Shown here: piece by piece, positions 36,001 through 51,000 of the stretch | Position numbering within the stretch: position 1 is the stretch's first letter | Layout: each line of letters opens with the position of its first letter | Assembly (NCBI RefSeq): GCF_905404315.1 | Contig: NC_066280.1 | Coordinates: 12,905,001 to 12,969,000 of the forward strand | DNA length: 64,000 nucleotides | Reading direction: 5' to 3' | Source of the DNA: Leptidea sinapis | Lineage: Eukaryota > Arthropoda > Insecta > Lepidoptera > Pieridae | The notes under the pieces: model-generated | What the model saw: the letters and a program-made list of their open reading frames with translations, nothing else | What the model was told of the DNA's origin: nothing | Databases searched by the model: none | Position numbers and translations under genes: made by a program

Positions 36001-39000
36001 TTTTCTTAAGAGTGTTTCGCTAGGCTGGTCATCACTTTCATAATTTAAGTAAGTAATAATGGTAAATGTTGACATGAAATAATTAATATTTTATTTCACT
36101 TTTTTGAAGGCCTTTATTTCGTCTTTTTTATAGTTAATAGTCTGTGATATTAAAGCATTAAATGGAGATTTTTGTGTTGTATTGAAAATGATATTTTTAG
36201 ATATTTTTTTAAGTGATAGGGATATCTGTATATACTTCCGGGATTCATTAAAAAAATTAAATTCGTAACCAAAATTTATGAACGGTGCGGGACTTAAACA
36301 TAAACCAAAATTAAAACGAATTGCTTAGATTTGAAAGATCGATAACTCAAGTCAATTTCCTAATATGCAATTATTGGGGTTGAGCAGGTTAACTGTAAAG
36401 TAGATCCTGTAGATGGAGCCACAACCTGAGAGTTGAATAAGACATACCAAGATTTATGAAGGATACGTCACTCAAACAGTTGGCTCAGTGGAAGAGTGCT
36501 CGAATGGTACCTGAGAGGTTGCGGGCTACGTCCCGCATCGTTCATAAATTTTGGTTACAAATTTAATTTGTGTAACATTTTTAGGTCATAAAATTATTAT
36601 ATTATACTAACTGTGAATATTTTGATGTTCGGAGAATGACTTACGCACATTAGGATAATAGTAATTACAATTCATATTGATATAATAAGATTGAGAACAT
36701 ACGGAATATAAGCAATTTTTTTATATAAGCATTTATATTTTGCAAAAAATTTTGATCACAATTTGGAATATTATTACATATTAATTAATGAAACATTGTA
36801 CGAATGGGGTGGGTAAACTAATTTTGTATGTTTTTTAGTCTACATACAGTGTTAATCCTAGCAAATGAGTGACATGGCGTATAGTATTACAATATTTATA
36901 ATTTTCCATTAATATATGAAATTTTGTAAATACGTACCGCTACTAATAGGTTGAGGTTTTTGCGTTTGTATGGTTAATTTAATTTTGTATCATTGTATCT
37001 TATGGTGAAATTTGTATTGTGACTGGTTGGGTTGATTCAGTTTTGTATCGATATATCTTATGGTGAAATTTGTATTGTGACTGGTTGGGTTGATTCACAT
37101 TTGTATCGATGTATCTTATGGTAAAATTTGCGTTGTGACTGATTGGGTTGATTCGGTTTTGTATCAATGCATCTTATGGTTAAATTCGCGTTGGGACTGG
37201 AAGAGTTGATTTAGCTTTGCATCAATGCACTTTATGGTAAATTTTGCGTTGTGACTGTTTGGGTTGATTTAGTTTTGTATCAATGCATCTTATGGTTAAA
37301 TTTGCGTTGTGACTGGTTGGGTTGATTTAGTTTTGTATCAATGCATCTTATGGTTAAATTTGCGTTGTGACTGGTTGGGTTGATTCAGTTTTGTATCAAT
37401 ATATCTTATGGTAAAATTTGCGTTGTGACTGATTGGGTTGATTCGGTTTTGTATCAATGCATCTTATGGTTAAATTCGCGTTGGGACTGGAAGAGTTGAT
37501 TTAGCTTTGCATCAATGCACTTTATGGTAAATTTTGCGTTGTGACTGTTTGGGTTGATTTAGTTTTGTATCAATGCATCTTATGGTTAAATTTGCGTTGT
37601 GACTGGTTGGGTTGATTTAGTTTTGTATCAATGCATCTTATGGTTAAATTTGCGTTGTGACTGGTTGGGTTGATTCAGTTTTGTATCAATATATCTTATG
37701 GTGAAATTTGCGTTGTGACTGGTTGGGTTGGTTCAGTTTTGTATCAATGTATCTTATGGTGACATTTGTGTTATGACTAGTTGGGTTGATATAGTTTTGT
37801 ATCAATGCATCTTATGGTGAAATTTGTATTGTGACTGGTTGAGTTGATTTGATTTTGTATCAATGCATCTTATTGTCAAATTTGCGTTGTGACTCGTTGG
37901 GTTGATTTAGTTTTGTATCAATTCATCTTATGGTGAAATTTGTGTTATGACTAGTTGGGTTGATGTAGTTTTGTATCAATGCATATTTTGGTAAAATTTG
38001 CGCAGTGGCTCATTCAGTTTTGCATCAATTAGCCTCATGGTGATGTATGGATTTGCCCCGAGACTAAGATGCGAACCGAACAGTTCCTTGACTTCGGTTT
38101 TCAAGTATATGTGTTCATGGCACATCTTATATGGGTGGGTATGAGCCACGCTCTCGTTTACAAAAACAACATGTTTTCGTACTAACCCACGTGATAGCAC
38201 ATTGTCATCACAACTCAAATTTTATGAAGGAGCTCGGCTAAAGCAGGGTTTAAGCATTCTTCTTAGTATTTTGGGTATTTTATTGGTTTTAAATAGGTTA
38301 TTTATATGCGAAATACTAAAAAAAATGTTCTTTTCAAATACGATATAAGCTTTAGCCCCCTTATTCATAATAGTCTGCTAACTTAAAGTGTTGCTAATTG
38401 TCACTCTGTCTTCTTCTATTGACCTAAGTCAGAATGAGAAAAAACACTCCTAAGCGGCTGTTTAAAGTTAGCGGACCATTATGAATAAGGGGGTAAATGT
38501 TCGATAGTTGTTAACGCTAGAATACACCTAATGGAGCGATTGTTGGCACCAGTTTATTAAATACTTGGAAAAAGTGTGAGATGGATGAAAATGCCTTAGA
38601 TAATATATACGTCTAGGTAGAGTCTCCTACTGTTAGACAACCGGTAAAAACAGGCTAAGAATATTAGTTTAGTGTGCGTGACAAGCTTCGTCTTACTCTC
38701 TCTGTTTGTATGACACTTTGTGTTAGTGTGGGTGTATTGCTCTAAATAGAGTGAAAGAGAAATAATTTATTGGACAGCTTTCTTAACCTAGTTTACAATT
38801 TTAGTTATGATTATTTTTGTTCTTTATTGGAGGTTATTTTATATGAAATTGAAATGTTAATAGTCGGCGATATTTACATAATTTTAAGGAATTTTATTAC
38901 ATCAAAAGTGACGGTACTAATGCATAAATAATATTCACAAATAACCTCTGTTTTGAGTAATGTACGCACACTAACATAAAGTGACATACATTAATTCTCG

Positions 39001-42000
39001 AGTATAAGACGTAGGTTGTCACGCACAGTAAAGTATTAATCTTGGCTTGTTTCATCGGTTGTCTAGCACCATGAGGCTCTATCTAGACCTATAAATTATC
39101 TAAGCATAAATAATCTGAAAAAGTTCAAATTATATAAGTAAATTGTAGAATAAAATTAGTTATGAATATTACATAGCCATGTTATATTTAGTAGCTTAAT
39201 AATCGACGGTGTAGGTAAAGTTAGACGCTACAATAATAACGGCTGACGCCAAAAAGATATAAAGCTTCATGCGATAAAAGAGACAGGGGTAAGTGAAAGA
39301 CGAAGGGACGTGAGGTGACATCTTGATATATTTTCCTGGGGATGAGGCTTGGCTGTGCTAAGGCCAACGAGACAAGATAAATAATGTAAACAAACTGTTT
39401 CTGAAACTGAGTTCCATTGCGATAGCCAGCGATTATTATACCTGTCACTATCATTTCTCCGCAATGTCGGCGTCAGTTGGTCTACAGAAAAAAATACTTA
39501 CTGCTGTTGTCAAAATTTGGTCCGCCATTTTGTGAACAAGTTCATTCCTGTTTGGATTGCGTTCGAAGTGTTACGTTTTCTTTTCGTTTTCGTATTTACA
39601 TCCGCTACTGTTAATTTTCTTCTTGATTTTTGCTGTCATTGTAAGTAGTTGTTGATTTTAATTATGAAATCAGTTTGGCAGCTGTGGACCTTTGACAGAT
39701 AACAATTCTTTTAAATGTTCATAGATATCTATAAAAATGTTTTGAACCCCTGTCTCGTTGCCCTTACCATAGATCGAATTTTCTTTATAAAAATATGCAT
39801 TTATGGAGCAATGTGTAGAACCGCTGATTCTTTCTACAAAACCGCCAGTTAGATCCGTTTTTTCGACGCTTTATGAGGTCGGTAACGTTCTTGTGTTACA
39901 AGAGAGTTAAGGTGACCCGTGATATCTTTTTAATACCTTATCTTCATCTTAATAGTTATGTGCCATTTCTAAGATAAATATTATATTAAGTTAGAAGCTA
40001 AGTTAAGTTACATGCTGACCAATTTTAAAAATAGATGAGAATCTCGACGAAGAACGATCTGATCTGAAGCCAATATACTTATTATATCTTTACCCTTACG
40101 GAGGTACAATGTTTAAATTTTCTTGAGGTTTCGAACATTTATGGTATAGCTACGTATGGGATGGTTTCACTTATAATACCCAGAGACTCGTTATCTAGAT
40201 TATCAACCACAATCATATTACTTGGTAGTTTAAACCGGGCTTTCTTATCATGTCTGTTTACGAAATTGCTGAACAACTTTGTTTGAGTCTCGCGCCAGAA
40301 TTTGGTGAGTCAACATCTCCTGGGGATGCCTCGTGTGGAGGCGAATCACGTGTCGAATTGATTAATGACAAAACTTTGCGGAATTGACAATCATTAAATT
40401 ATTTTTTTATGAATAAGGGACTAGACGAGCAGCACGTTCAGCTGATGTTTATTGATACGCCCTACCCATTACAATGCAGTGCCGCTCAGGATTATTGAAA
40501 AACAAAAAAATACTGAGAGACGCTACACTTGCGCTCGTCACCTTGAGACATAAGATGTTATTATTTGCCCAGTATTTTCACTAGCTACAGCGCCCTTCAG
40601 ACCGAAACACAGTAATGTTTACACATAACTGCGTCACGGCAGTAATAGGCGCCGTTTGGTAAATTGCATAATTTTGCTCACACCTATATTATATAAGATG
40701 AATTAGTAGACACAGAAAAGATGTAGGCTGATGATGTGACACGTAGCCATGTGATTTGGAAGCATTTCTGGCCCTGCAAATTATATTATTTTTAAATTAT
40801 TCTATTAGAAAAAAATTATATATATATATAGTGGAAAAAGAATGTGTTGCGGGGAAACATTTTTTAACTAAAATAAATACAAAAAGTTCTGTTGATACCT
40901 TTTAGAATATTTATTAACGACTTACAAAAATCGTTTTTCTTCAAATTTTGAACTACACGGATTTTCGATTTTCCGGATTATACCAATAATTAGTGCGGTA
41001 AATCGAATTTCTATTGTACCTTACCTTACTATATACTTACCTAATAACGTTTACCCCCTTATTCATAATAGTCTGCTAACATAAACCATTGCTAATTCAC
41101 ACTCTGTCTTCTTCTATTGACCTAAGTTGGAATGAGAAAAAACACTCCTTAGCGGCTGTTTTAAGTTAGCGGACCATTATGAATAAGGGGGTTAATATTT
41201 TAGAGCCTGATGAAGACTTAAATATAAATAATGCATCTACCTGATCTTAACGTGGTAATCGTAATTTCGTGTTGTTAATTAATTATTATTGTTAATTAAT
41301 ATTTATAAAGACATTTAAAACCATATCTCAATTTAGTAACTTCTTTTTATAGCGTCCAAAGATAGATTATATTAAAAGTTTTCTCATTACCCTACCAATT
41401 GCTTGAAACATGATATTATATTTTTGTATTTCTTTATTGACGAGTGTTGAATTTAATTTACTTTTTTATATAGTAATTATTTTTGTGATAATTTATATTA
41501 ATAAATTGTTGACTTAGTATTTATTTTGGTTTTATTTTGATTTTATCTTTAATTTGTTAGTTTTGGTTTTAATTTTTAATGTACAGATACTGGGGTAGAT
41601 CTTTATATACATAATTCTTCTGTACGTGAATTGACAGTGAATTCCTCCTAAACGGCTGGACTGATTTGAATGAAATATTCCGTGTGTGTTCAAATACATT
41701 CGAGGATGGCTTAGATTCACAATCGAACTACCTCCTAAATGGCTGGACCGATTTTAATGATTTTTTTCGGGTGTTCCAGTGAATTTAAGATCGGCCTAGA
41801 TTCTCAATACAGTCGACATATAATTCTCCTACGTATGTTAGTGATCTCCTAACGTCTGGACTGTTTTTCAAATTTTACGTTTGTGTACAGGACAACGTCT
41901 GTCGGGTCCGCTAGTATATTATATGATAGCTTGAGAATAGGTAATTGAAAAACCTTAGATCATTGATACGTGAAGATAGACTATGACAGCTGTGAAAATG

Positions 42001-45000
42001 ACGAAAAAGACCTCGATTTAGAGCAATTCACTCACACTAACACAAAGTGTCATACAAATCGCGAGTGTAAGACGTAGCTTGTCAAGAACACTAAACTAAT
42101 ATTCCTGGCCTGTTTTTATCTATTGTTTAACAGCAAGAAACTACGTATACATTATCTAAATATCGTGTTGCTTGGACCCCTTTGTATGGCGACGACTACG
42201 TGGTGTAGGTACGTTAGGGCTGTACACTTTCCTGGAAAAAAAAGAATATATCTAGTTCAGAGAGGGTTAATAATAATAATAAATCTTTATTGCAGGCAAA
42301 AAATCCCATAGCACAATATTGAGTCGTACAAATAAAATAGTATACAATAATACCATTTTTTTTACATTTATTTAACTCAATGAGATAAAAGCAAAAAGAA
42401 AACAGCTTTTTGTCCAAAGATATTTTCTATTTGCTTCCCGATGTGCCGAGAGCCGATGGGCTAAGAATTCAGAATAATAAAAGTCAGAGTATCATGTATT
42501 TAAATATTTATTTTCGTCCGAAAACTTCTCACATTGACATTTCATTATGACGTCATTAATTGTGGTTGTGTTCTGGCTTCGGGTAGCAAGCAGTATATTT
42601 AGTTCAGCACATAAAAACCGGATGGTACAGAAACGTGACCTGCCGTAACCGACTTCCGTTGCATCGATGTCCAGTTACCTCGTAGTCGCACCTAATAAAG
42701 TTTCACTTCAAAAAGTGTCTGTTTGGGTTATATTCAGTTAAAGTCAGTTTTTAAATAAAGAGAATTTTTGCGTACTGAATTAGTGTTATAGATATAGTTG
42801 TTTTTTTATGAAAATAAGGGACGGGACGAGCAGGACTTTCAGCTGATGGTAATTGATACGCCATACCCATTACAATGTAGTGCCGCTCAGGATTCTTGAA
42901 AAACCCAAAAATTCTGAGCGGCACTACAATTGCGCTCGTCACCTTGAGACATAAGATGTTCGCCCTTCAGACCGAATCACAGTAATGTTTACACATTAAA
43001 TTTATTTTATTAACATTAAATTACAGGAGCCTTCCACTGGTATAGTACACGTACATCAAATATAATACTTTAACTCTATTCGATTGGCAACCCTAGTGTA
43101 GCAGAAAACGCGGAATGAGTCATGATAAATAAAAGGGAATAAATCCGTTTGGCATTGAACCTGGCTTCGCGGAGACACGGTGCAGTCAGTTAGAAGAAAT
43201 CAATAAATTGTGTAGAAAGGGTAGAAGTTTCACAAGCTGTTGTAAAGACAACTGAGAGAGTATGATTTTGAATACGTGCACGATCAATGATTGAGATATT
43301 AAGGGGGAATAGAAACAGAATTTGATACTCGATAATGTCACACCACCCCCGGCGCCATTAATGGGTGGTGGAGGCACCGGGCGAGGCGGCTATAGCCTAC
43401 AGGTCTCGCCTGGGTAACCGTCAGTTGCGCCGTAAAATTCACGCTGAAAGGACGTGTGCTCGCTCGCGTATTCTTAACATTAATAATATTTTATCGTGAG
43501 TTGTTATGTAATTGGCTATTTGTGTAGCCTTAATTTTTACAGTGACTTATTTTTAATTTTTGGTTAACTCTTATCCATTACAGTTTCAAAATACCTACAA
43601 AATTACTTAAGTATACCTATTATAGTAACTAAATATACCTACCGAAAGATTAATGAAGGATAAGAAATAAATTTTTAACTCGAAATGGATAACTTTTTCT
43701 AATCCAGCTAATTAGGACAAATATTTTCATCTGAGGTTAAATTGGTTCAACGAAAATCAAGCTAAGAAAGAGCTTAAAGAAATACATTTTTAACTCGAAA
43801 TGGATAATTTTTACTAATCCAGCTAATTTGGAAAAGTAGCCAAATTGGTTTAAGATAAATGAACCTATTCAAGTCAGCAACGCATCTGATTCTCATAATA
43901 TCTTAAAGATAAATTAATATTAATGAAAGTTCCCTCTAGTACTAAAAAGGTTGAATTGTTAACCTCTTTTGTTACACCCACTGTTCAGTAATTCACTGTG
44001 TTAAAATACAACATTAGTTTTAATTAATTGTAATAATTATTCATGATAGGTCAAAAAAGATTTCATTTTCGTATAAATTCAACCTAATTAAAATAAATAC
44101 AGAATTATAAATAACATAAAAAGAAAATCTAGTTACTAGAGTAGTGTTTCTGAACCTTTTTTAGCCCCACGATAATAATTCTAAAATTTTTATGCCCCCC
44201 ATACATTATTTTTAACCTTTAAAAATTGTTTGGTTCCCTTTAGAAATATAAATGATAAGTAGAAATGGAAGAAATCGCTACAAAATTGTTATCAAAACAT
44301 CGTACTTGTAAAAACTTGTCAATACAATTTTAATATTGATTTTTCTATATTCATTCAGTGCGATCCTTTCGCATGATGCTTGCTGCACAGAACTTTTATA
44401 TTAGTTTCTAATTTTCTTAGCCTTAATGTCAAGTGTCTGCGTTGTGTTATATCGATTTATTTATTCTTATCAGTAAATCATTTACAGCACTAAATCCACA
44501 ATCAGCTAAATATGAAGATTTAACCCCCCTTAACAATCAAATTGCCCCCCTGTGGGGCGTGGGGCCCACGTTGGGAAACACTGAACTACACCAATCTTAA
44601 TATTTTGAGTTTAGTATTAAATTCCTAAGATTCATAATAAAATTGATTTGTACAGCTTATAATAAATAATAAGCCCCGGATATAACCTTTTTGTTTTTAG
44701 TTCTAACGTCTTGGCTACAATCACAGGACAGAAACCTGCGCTAATGTGACGTCATTATCCTGCATTATTATTAGAACATCAATAACTTTGAGTTCGCTTG
44801 AAAACTTCAACATATCAATATCGCAGCATACACTTAATTTTTTAACCAACTTAAAAAAGGAGGAGGTTCTCAATTCGATCGGTATTTTTTAATGTTAATT
44901 TTAAATTATTTGTATATATTTGTTATATATGTATTATAAAGTTATTTATTTATTAAGTATTTGTATATAAGTATTATAAAATGTATTTTTTTTTACACCG

Positions 45001-48000
45001 ATTACGCTGAGTTTTATGAACCGATTTTCGTGATTGTTCTTTAGTTTGATGCGGAATATTTGCCATTTGGTCCCTTAAAAATCTGACATAGTTTGGGCCA
45101 GTACTTTTCATTTTACTAATTATACTTTGAACATTCAATGGGACGTTCAAGTTATACATAGCTCTTTGGCTACTTGTCCTTGCGATCTGCTATTTTCGTT
45201 AACGGTGACGAAAAATAATTGCACTTTCAGTGCTGTCTGCTCAATTAGGTTGAGGCAGGTCCGAATGTTACTTACCGTCAATAACAGTTCTTGAATTTTT
45301 GGTTATGCGCGTGATGAGTATAAACTTCACGATCAATCATATCTAGTAGTTTTCAAAACTATGAAACTATGCTGTAATATCAAATCCTACTGAGACCACG
45401 CGATCACTATGGCATCGACTATATTATGTCAATGATAGAATAGGTACTATTTACTAATACTAGTATATTACATTACTAGTAACTAGCTACTAACTACTAA
45501 AACTAAAGCCCGTAGCACACCTCCGCTGCGAAATACGATCTGCGAAACCGCTGAATGAATTCCGCTGCGACAAGCGTAGTCTGAGAAGCGAAACTGCGAC
45601 GAAACGTTACGCGAATCAGAATTGATTCAGTCAATTATACCCTGGGTGATTTAATAGGTCTATTTCTGGCCACTTGATTTAATGTTTATTAAAATCGACG
45701 TCAATTTTATGAAAATAAAATGTAGTAGAAGTAGCTTTTTTTTTATAAACTTCCATAAACTCTTGAGAAAACAACGCGGCAACGCAACAAAATGGCCGCT
45801 GGAGCAAGGAAAAAAGACAACGCGCACTTATTCAGCTCTATTCGCGTTTCGCTGAATGATTTTGGTCACACTTATACAGCTCTGCTTCTATCGGCCGCGT
45901 ACGGCGTCGTAAGAATGAGAATAATAACTGTAAATCACGTCTGCACTCTTTAATCTTTGCGTGCATAATGATTACGTCACATCAATGCAGGAACAATACA
46001 TGCAACTTGTCGACAAGGAGTCGCGAACCATCCCTGTAAAGAGCTGTTCCGCCGGATTCGACGGCGAACAGCGCTGTACGCGGCGGAACAGCGCCGAACG
46101 CTCTCTATAGCATTCGCATAGTAAAAACACATTTATCCTCATTTTATGCTGGTTTGCCGCGAAAGCAGAATGGACGCGGAAAGCTGAATCGACGCGTACA
46201 CGTCTCCATACAAAATTGTTGTTTTCTATGGACAAAAGCTGAAAAGAGCTGAATAAGTGCGCGTAGTCCCTTATGCTAGTGTTTCGCTTCTACTACATAT
46301 GGACAAGACATCGAATTTACAGCGGTTACGCTGGTATGTTTTCGCAGTGGAGGTGGGCTACGGGCTACTATGAACAAATAATTTACTTTGTGTGAGTGTG
46401 TTATTTATATAAAATGAAAACAAACTGACAGCTGTGTTGACAGTGGACATATTACAGTGTGGGTTTGGTGTAACATGGAAAATTATGTATACCAGGAAAA
46501 CAAATACCGGTAAGATTTTCTATAGAAATAGAAGCTGTATCTTATATTAAGGATTGGTCCCCGCTGCGTTCTAACTAGATACCACAGGCGTAGTCACAAA
46601 CTGCGGCAACTAATATCTACTACGCCTAAATGGGCGTACCAAATGTTGCGCTAGTCTCGAACAATGTGTGACTTTGACGTGCCAAATGTTCTGTTTAACT
46701 TTGATAAAAATTGGAACTAAAATAGGGTTGCGTAGTAAAACTTTGTAAAAATAATACAAGAAATAAGAAAGATACTGGGATGACATATCATCAGTAAGTA
46801 TTTTGTATTTTACTAATTTCAATGTAAAATAACACGAAGCGTATGTTACAAAATTGGAAAAATGCCGTTGAGTGTCAAGATGCCACGCACACAAGCATCT
46901 AATAGTTTCCGTAATAAAAAAGCTATTGTTCTTTATTAGTGCGGTATCTAGTTGGAGCGCAGCGGAGACCAATCCTTAATCTAAGAGCTGTATATTATCC
47001 CTTTTTATTCTTACCTTAATACAGATAACAATTATAATAACAGAGGCAAATGGTCAAGTGGGGCACTTGATGGAAAGTGATTCCAACACCGAACAAAACT
47101 CCATGATTTTTACACCCCTGTATCGCAAGACCGGTCTTTAAGAATAGTTTACCGCTTGGGGCTATTAGGATGGGTTTCCATGCTGTTTTGAAAGTCATAA
47201 TCACTTGCTAACTGCTTTATTCAAATATTCTTACCATTTATTAAACAATAAATTATATCCCCATCGTATCTGTTACCACTTTCAACAATACTCTTCTTAG
47301 TGTCTTGTCCAGTATCGAAATATTGCAAAGCAAACTTTTGCAAAGCCAAATTAGCTTCGATGAAACTGGAGTTCAATAGTAGAACAAGACAATAAGCCTG
47401 TCCCAACATTCTAGCTTTCTACAAAGCGCTTAGCCGTCCACATGGAGTATTGCTCTCATGTTTTTGGTTCTGGTACACCATGGTGTCAGATTTTTTCTGC
47501 GTGTAGCATAGAGTTGCTTGTGTTGTCGTTGTATAGAGGCCATATTTATCATGGGATTCCTAGTAGTTGTCTGACCTGATTCATGCAGCCGAATTCTAAC
47601 GTCCCACCACAGGCTACAAACTAACTGTATCCTCTAAAGGGGGTGGTTTTAAGGAACTTTTACATACAATCAAATTGTGTAACTTCCTTGCTCGAAACTT
47701 TATTTTATCGACGACACGACATGGGTATTTCGGTACCTACAGAAACAGCGCGAACAACAACCTGTTAGGCCGGGCATGCTACTGTAGATCCAATGGTGGA
47801 GCAATTCATAATGTTCGGCGGTGATTACCTGCCATCACCTCCACCTGCCACTCACCATCATGTTTGTATTACTATTCCATTAAAATATATTAGGCAAGTA
47901 CTCTCAATACTTGATCAAATAATAACGTTATATAAAATAGGTTTGTAATGTTTGAGTTTCAATTAGATGCTAAAAATGTAGGTGTTTGTCTGTTTATATG

Positions 48001-51000
48001 TAATATTTTATTATTCATTCAGTATAATCATTTTGTTGATAATGATGCTTAATTTTACTTATTAATTAAGACTAAATAAATTATGGCAATGTCGACATTT
48101 CAATTGTGACAGTTTAACGTTAATAATAGGAACATCATATTTCATGAGAAATCCGTAACTTCTCCGAGATTTTTATTACCACGACCAGTGAATACAAGAT
48201 CCCAGGAATTTTGTGAAATTCTGGAAGTAACTGGACTGGGAGGAGTAACCGGGAAACACTTCACGCCCAACTAAATGGCTTAATTGCGAAAACAATAGCC
48301 CCTTATGCTTGAATAAAGATAAGTTAAACCAATTAAGAGGAAAGTTCCAAGTTTTCTTCGCCAAACTGCCGCGTATGATATCAGATATGCGGATTATTGT
48401 TATTCTTGAAATAAAACTTCTAATGCGACTTCTAACAAGCCAAAATGCTACAGTTAAATAGCAGACACATAAATACATAATATTTAACATGGGAGATAAT
48501 GATAGGAAGCATTATACAGTGTTTTGTTACCAGGCGATCATAGCTGAAGAAGATATTTTCTTATGTATGACGCGAGTATACCTTAATATATTCTGACGAC
48601 ATGCGCACGACGTATTACTACATAGACACGATAACATATATATATTAGTGGTGATAGTAATGTCTTTCGTAGCGGTTGAAATCATGTGTCATCCTAGCAA
48701 CAAGTACCAGGACTTCATATGCACTTTAGAGTTAATTAAATGCAGGTTTCACTTCTGACACGTGTACTTTGTACGCACGCATTGTTTTTGTTATGTGGAT
48801 GTTGTGGGAACTCTACAAGATCCAAGGATTCAATGAGAGAGCCTTATATCGTAAATAGAACCCCAAACATCCACTTGAAATCCGGAATTGGAAACAAAAA
48901 TTCATATCACATATCGAAATTCGACCACGGCACGTCACTAACCACTGGAATATGAAATCGTTTATAGATTGTTCACTGACTAGCAAAAGATACACAGACA
49001 GTAAGCTTTTCTTTTCTGATGTTTCTGTATCATGCACATTATAACAGTAATTGTATTTAACTACAATATATTAAATAAAGAGAAAATATTTATAAGCAAT
49101 CAAGTCGAACTTAACGCGCGGGTCAGAGCGCGCCGCGCGTTGGCGTGCGGTACCGCGCGGTAATGTAGACGATAAAGCTAAGTTCATATGGCCGCGCGGC
49201 ACCGCGCGCCGACGCGCGATGTGAGAGTTCACATGACAGGGTATATACGAGCGCCAGTCTGGCATTAACATTGATATACAATGGACGTGGAGGAGGCAAT
49301 TTGCTTGTGGATTTTATATAGAAGACTGAGACGTCGCAGAAGACGACAAAGGCGATACTGGGTGCATCCAATATTAAGTGACAGACTTTCTTCAAGCCTG
49401 TTTGTCACCTTATACCCTAAGTTGAGGTTACATGAAGAAATATTTTTTAATTATTTCCGTATGTCAGTTGCAACCTTTGATTTTTTATACGATTTCATTG
49501 AAAATGATTTAAAATCCAGTGAAAATGCTGTAAGATATTGCATATCACCAAAAGAAAAACTCATTGTAACATTGCGGTAAGTTAACTGTTTATTAATCAT
49601 AATCACAGTAAAAATTATAAAAAATAAGAAATTATGAGCGAGGCTTCTTGGCAAATTAACTTTTAGTTTAATTGAACAGATCTAATTCTTGAGAATCTTC
49701 GTATGACGGGTCACAAGTAACATCACCCGGGGGTGATGTTGCTTGCGATGAACTTGTGGGAGGTGAAGTGTATGAACTAGTTGTATAGCCATATTGTGTT
49801 GATTCTCTATCAGAGTACTGCATTGGGTTGCTATATTGAGAACTTTGAAATGAAGCATGATAGTTTCTGGGTGGTCGTTGTGAGCTATATGAAGTAGACG
49901 GGTAGTTAAAATCTTCAAGTGGCTGTGCTCGTGTAGCTTGGTATCGTTCTAATAAATTATAAATTTCAATTTTCAGTTTTAAACGCCGGTTTTCAGGAAC
50001 TTTTTTTATTTCCCTAACCAATGAAAGACAAAATAATTTATCTTCATCGTCATCTTTCTTTTCTGCTGCATTATTATTTCGAGTATTTATGCTTTGTTGT
50101 AAAAGATTTGCAAAATGTTCATCGGCAGGGTGAAGTTTGAATTTTTTCCGGGGCACATTTTCTGTTGAAGCTTGAACGCCGCTGCTGTTAACTGCACTAT
50201 CCAAATCAGGATTCTCTGTAACTTCCGCAACATCAAGGCTGTTGTCAGTTTTTCGTTTCTGGACAACTTGTTTAAGAAATGACAATCTTTGGAAATACGA
50301 AAATGAAGATGGTGTTGATGCTGAGGAACCAGACTTCAAATGTTTTGTTTTCTTAAGTTCTTTTACATAGGCATCTCGTAAATTTTTCCATTTTTTTTGC
50401 AAAATCGATCCTAGAAAGTAAATAATTAATTATTAGTTTTCATTGCAAAACTATTGAAAAATGTTGTACGATACGGGTGCATAAAGAGTCCTTATGACCT
50501 ACTCGTACTTTATGCAAATTGTACTTTGTGCACTTTAGGCTCACGTGCCACACTGTAAACACTCGCTATGAATGTGTTTTCTTTGTAGCACTTATTCAGT
50601 AAAGATTTCCTTAAAAGAAATAGACATAGACATAGAATTAGGAATAGGAATAGGAGTAGGAATAGGAGTAAGTAGGGGTAGGAATAGGTATGGGAATAGG
50701 AATTTGACGAGGAATAGGAGTAGGAATAGAAATGGAATATTTATCGTGGCACGTGAGCATATGCACTTTATGCTCGCGTGCCACACTGTAAACACTCGCT
50801 ATGCTTGTGTTTTCACTGTAGCACTTATTCGGTAAAGATCTACTTTATGCACGTGTATCTTAAATAACTATTATGTTACAGGTACCTAGCAACTGGTTCT
50901 TCATTTGCAGAGTTACAATATGGTTATAAAATTGGCAAGTCTACGATATCGGGTATAATTAAGCAAGTGTGCCAAGTTTTTTGGAGAAATTTAAAAACTT

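Noticed and set aside
46610..46972. 120-aa minus-strand frame as a gene
   Set aside because: It lies wholly inside the M1 MITE and is not kept in the 4.06-kb copy.
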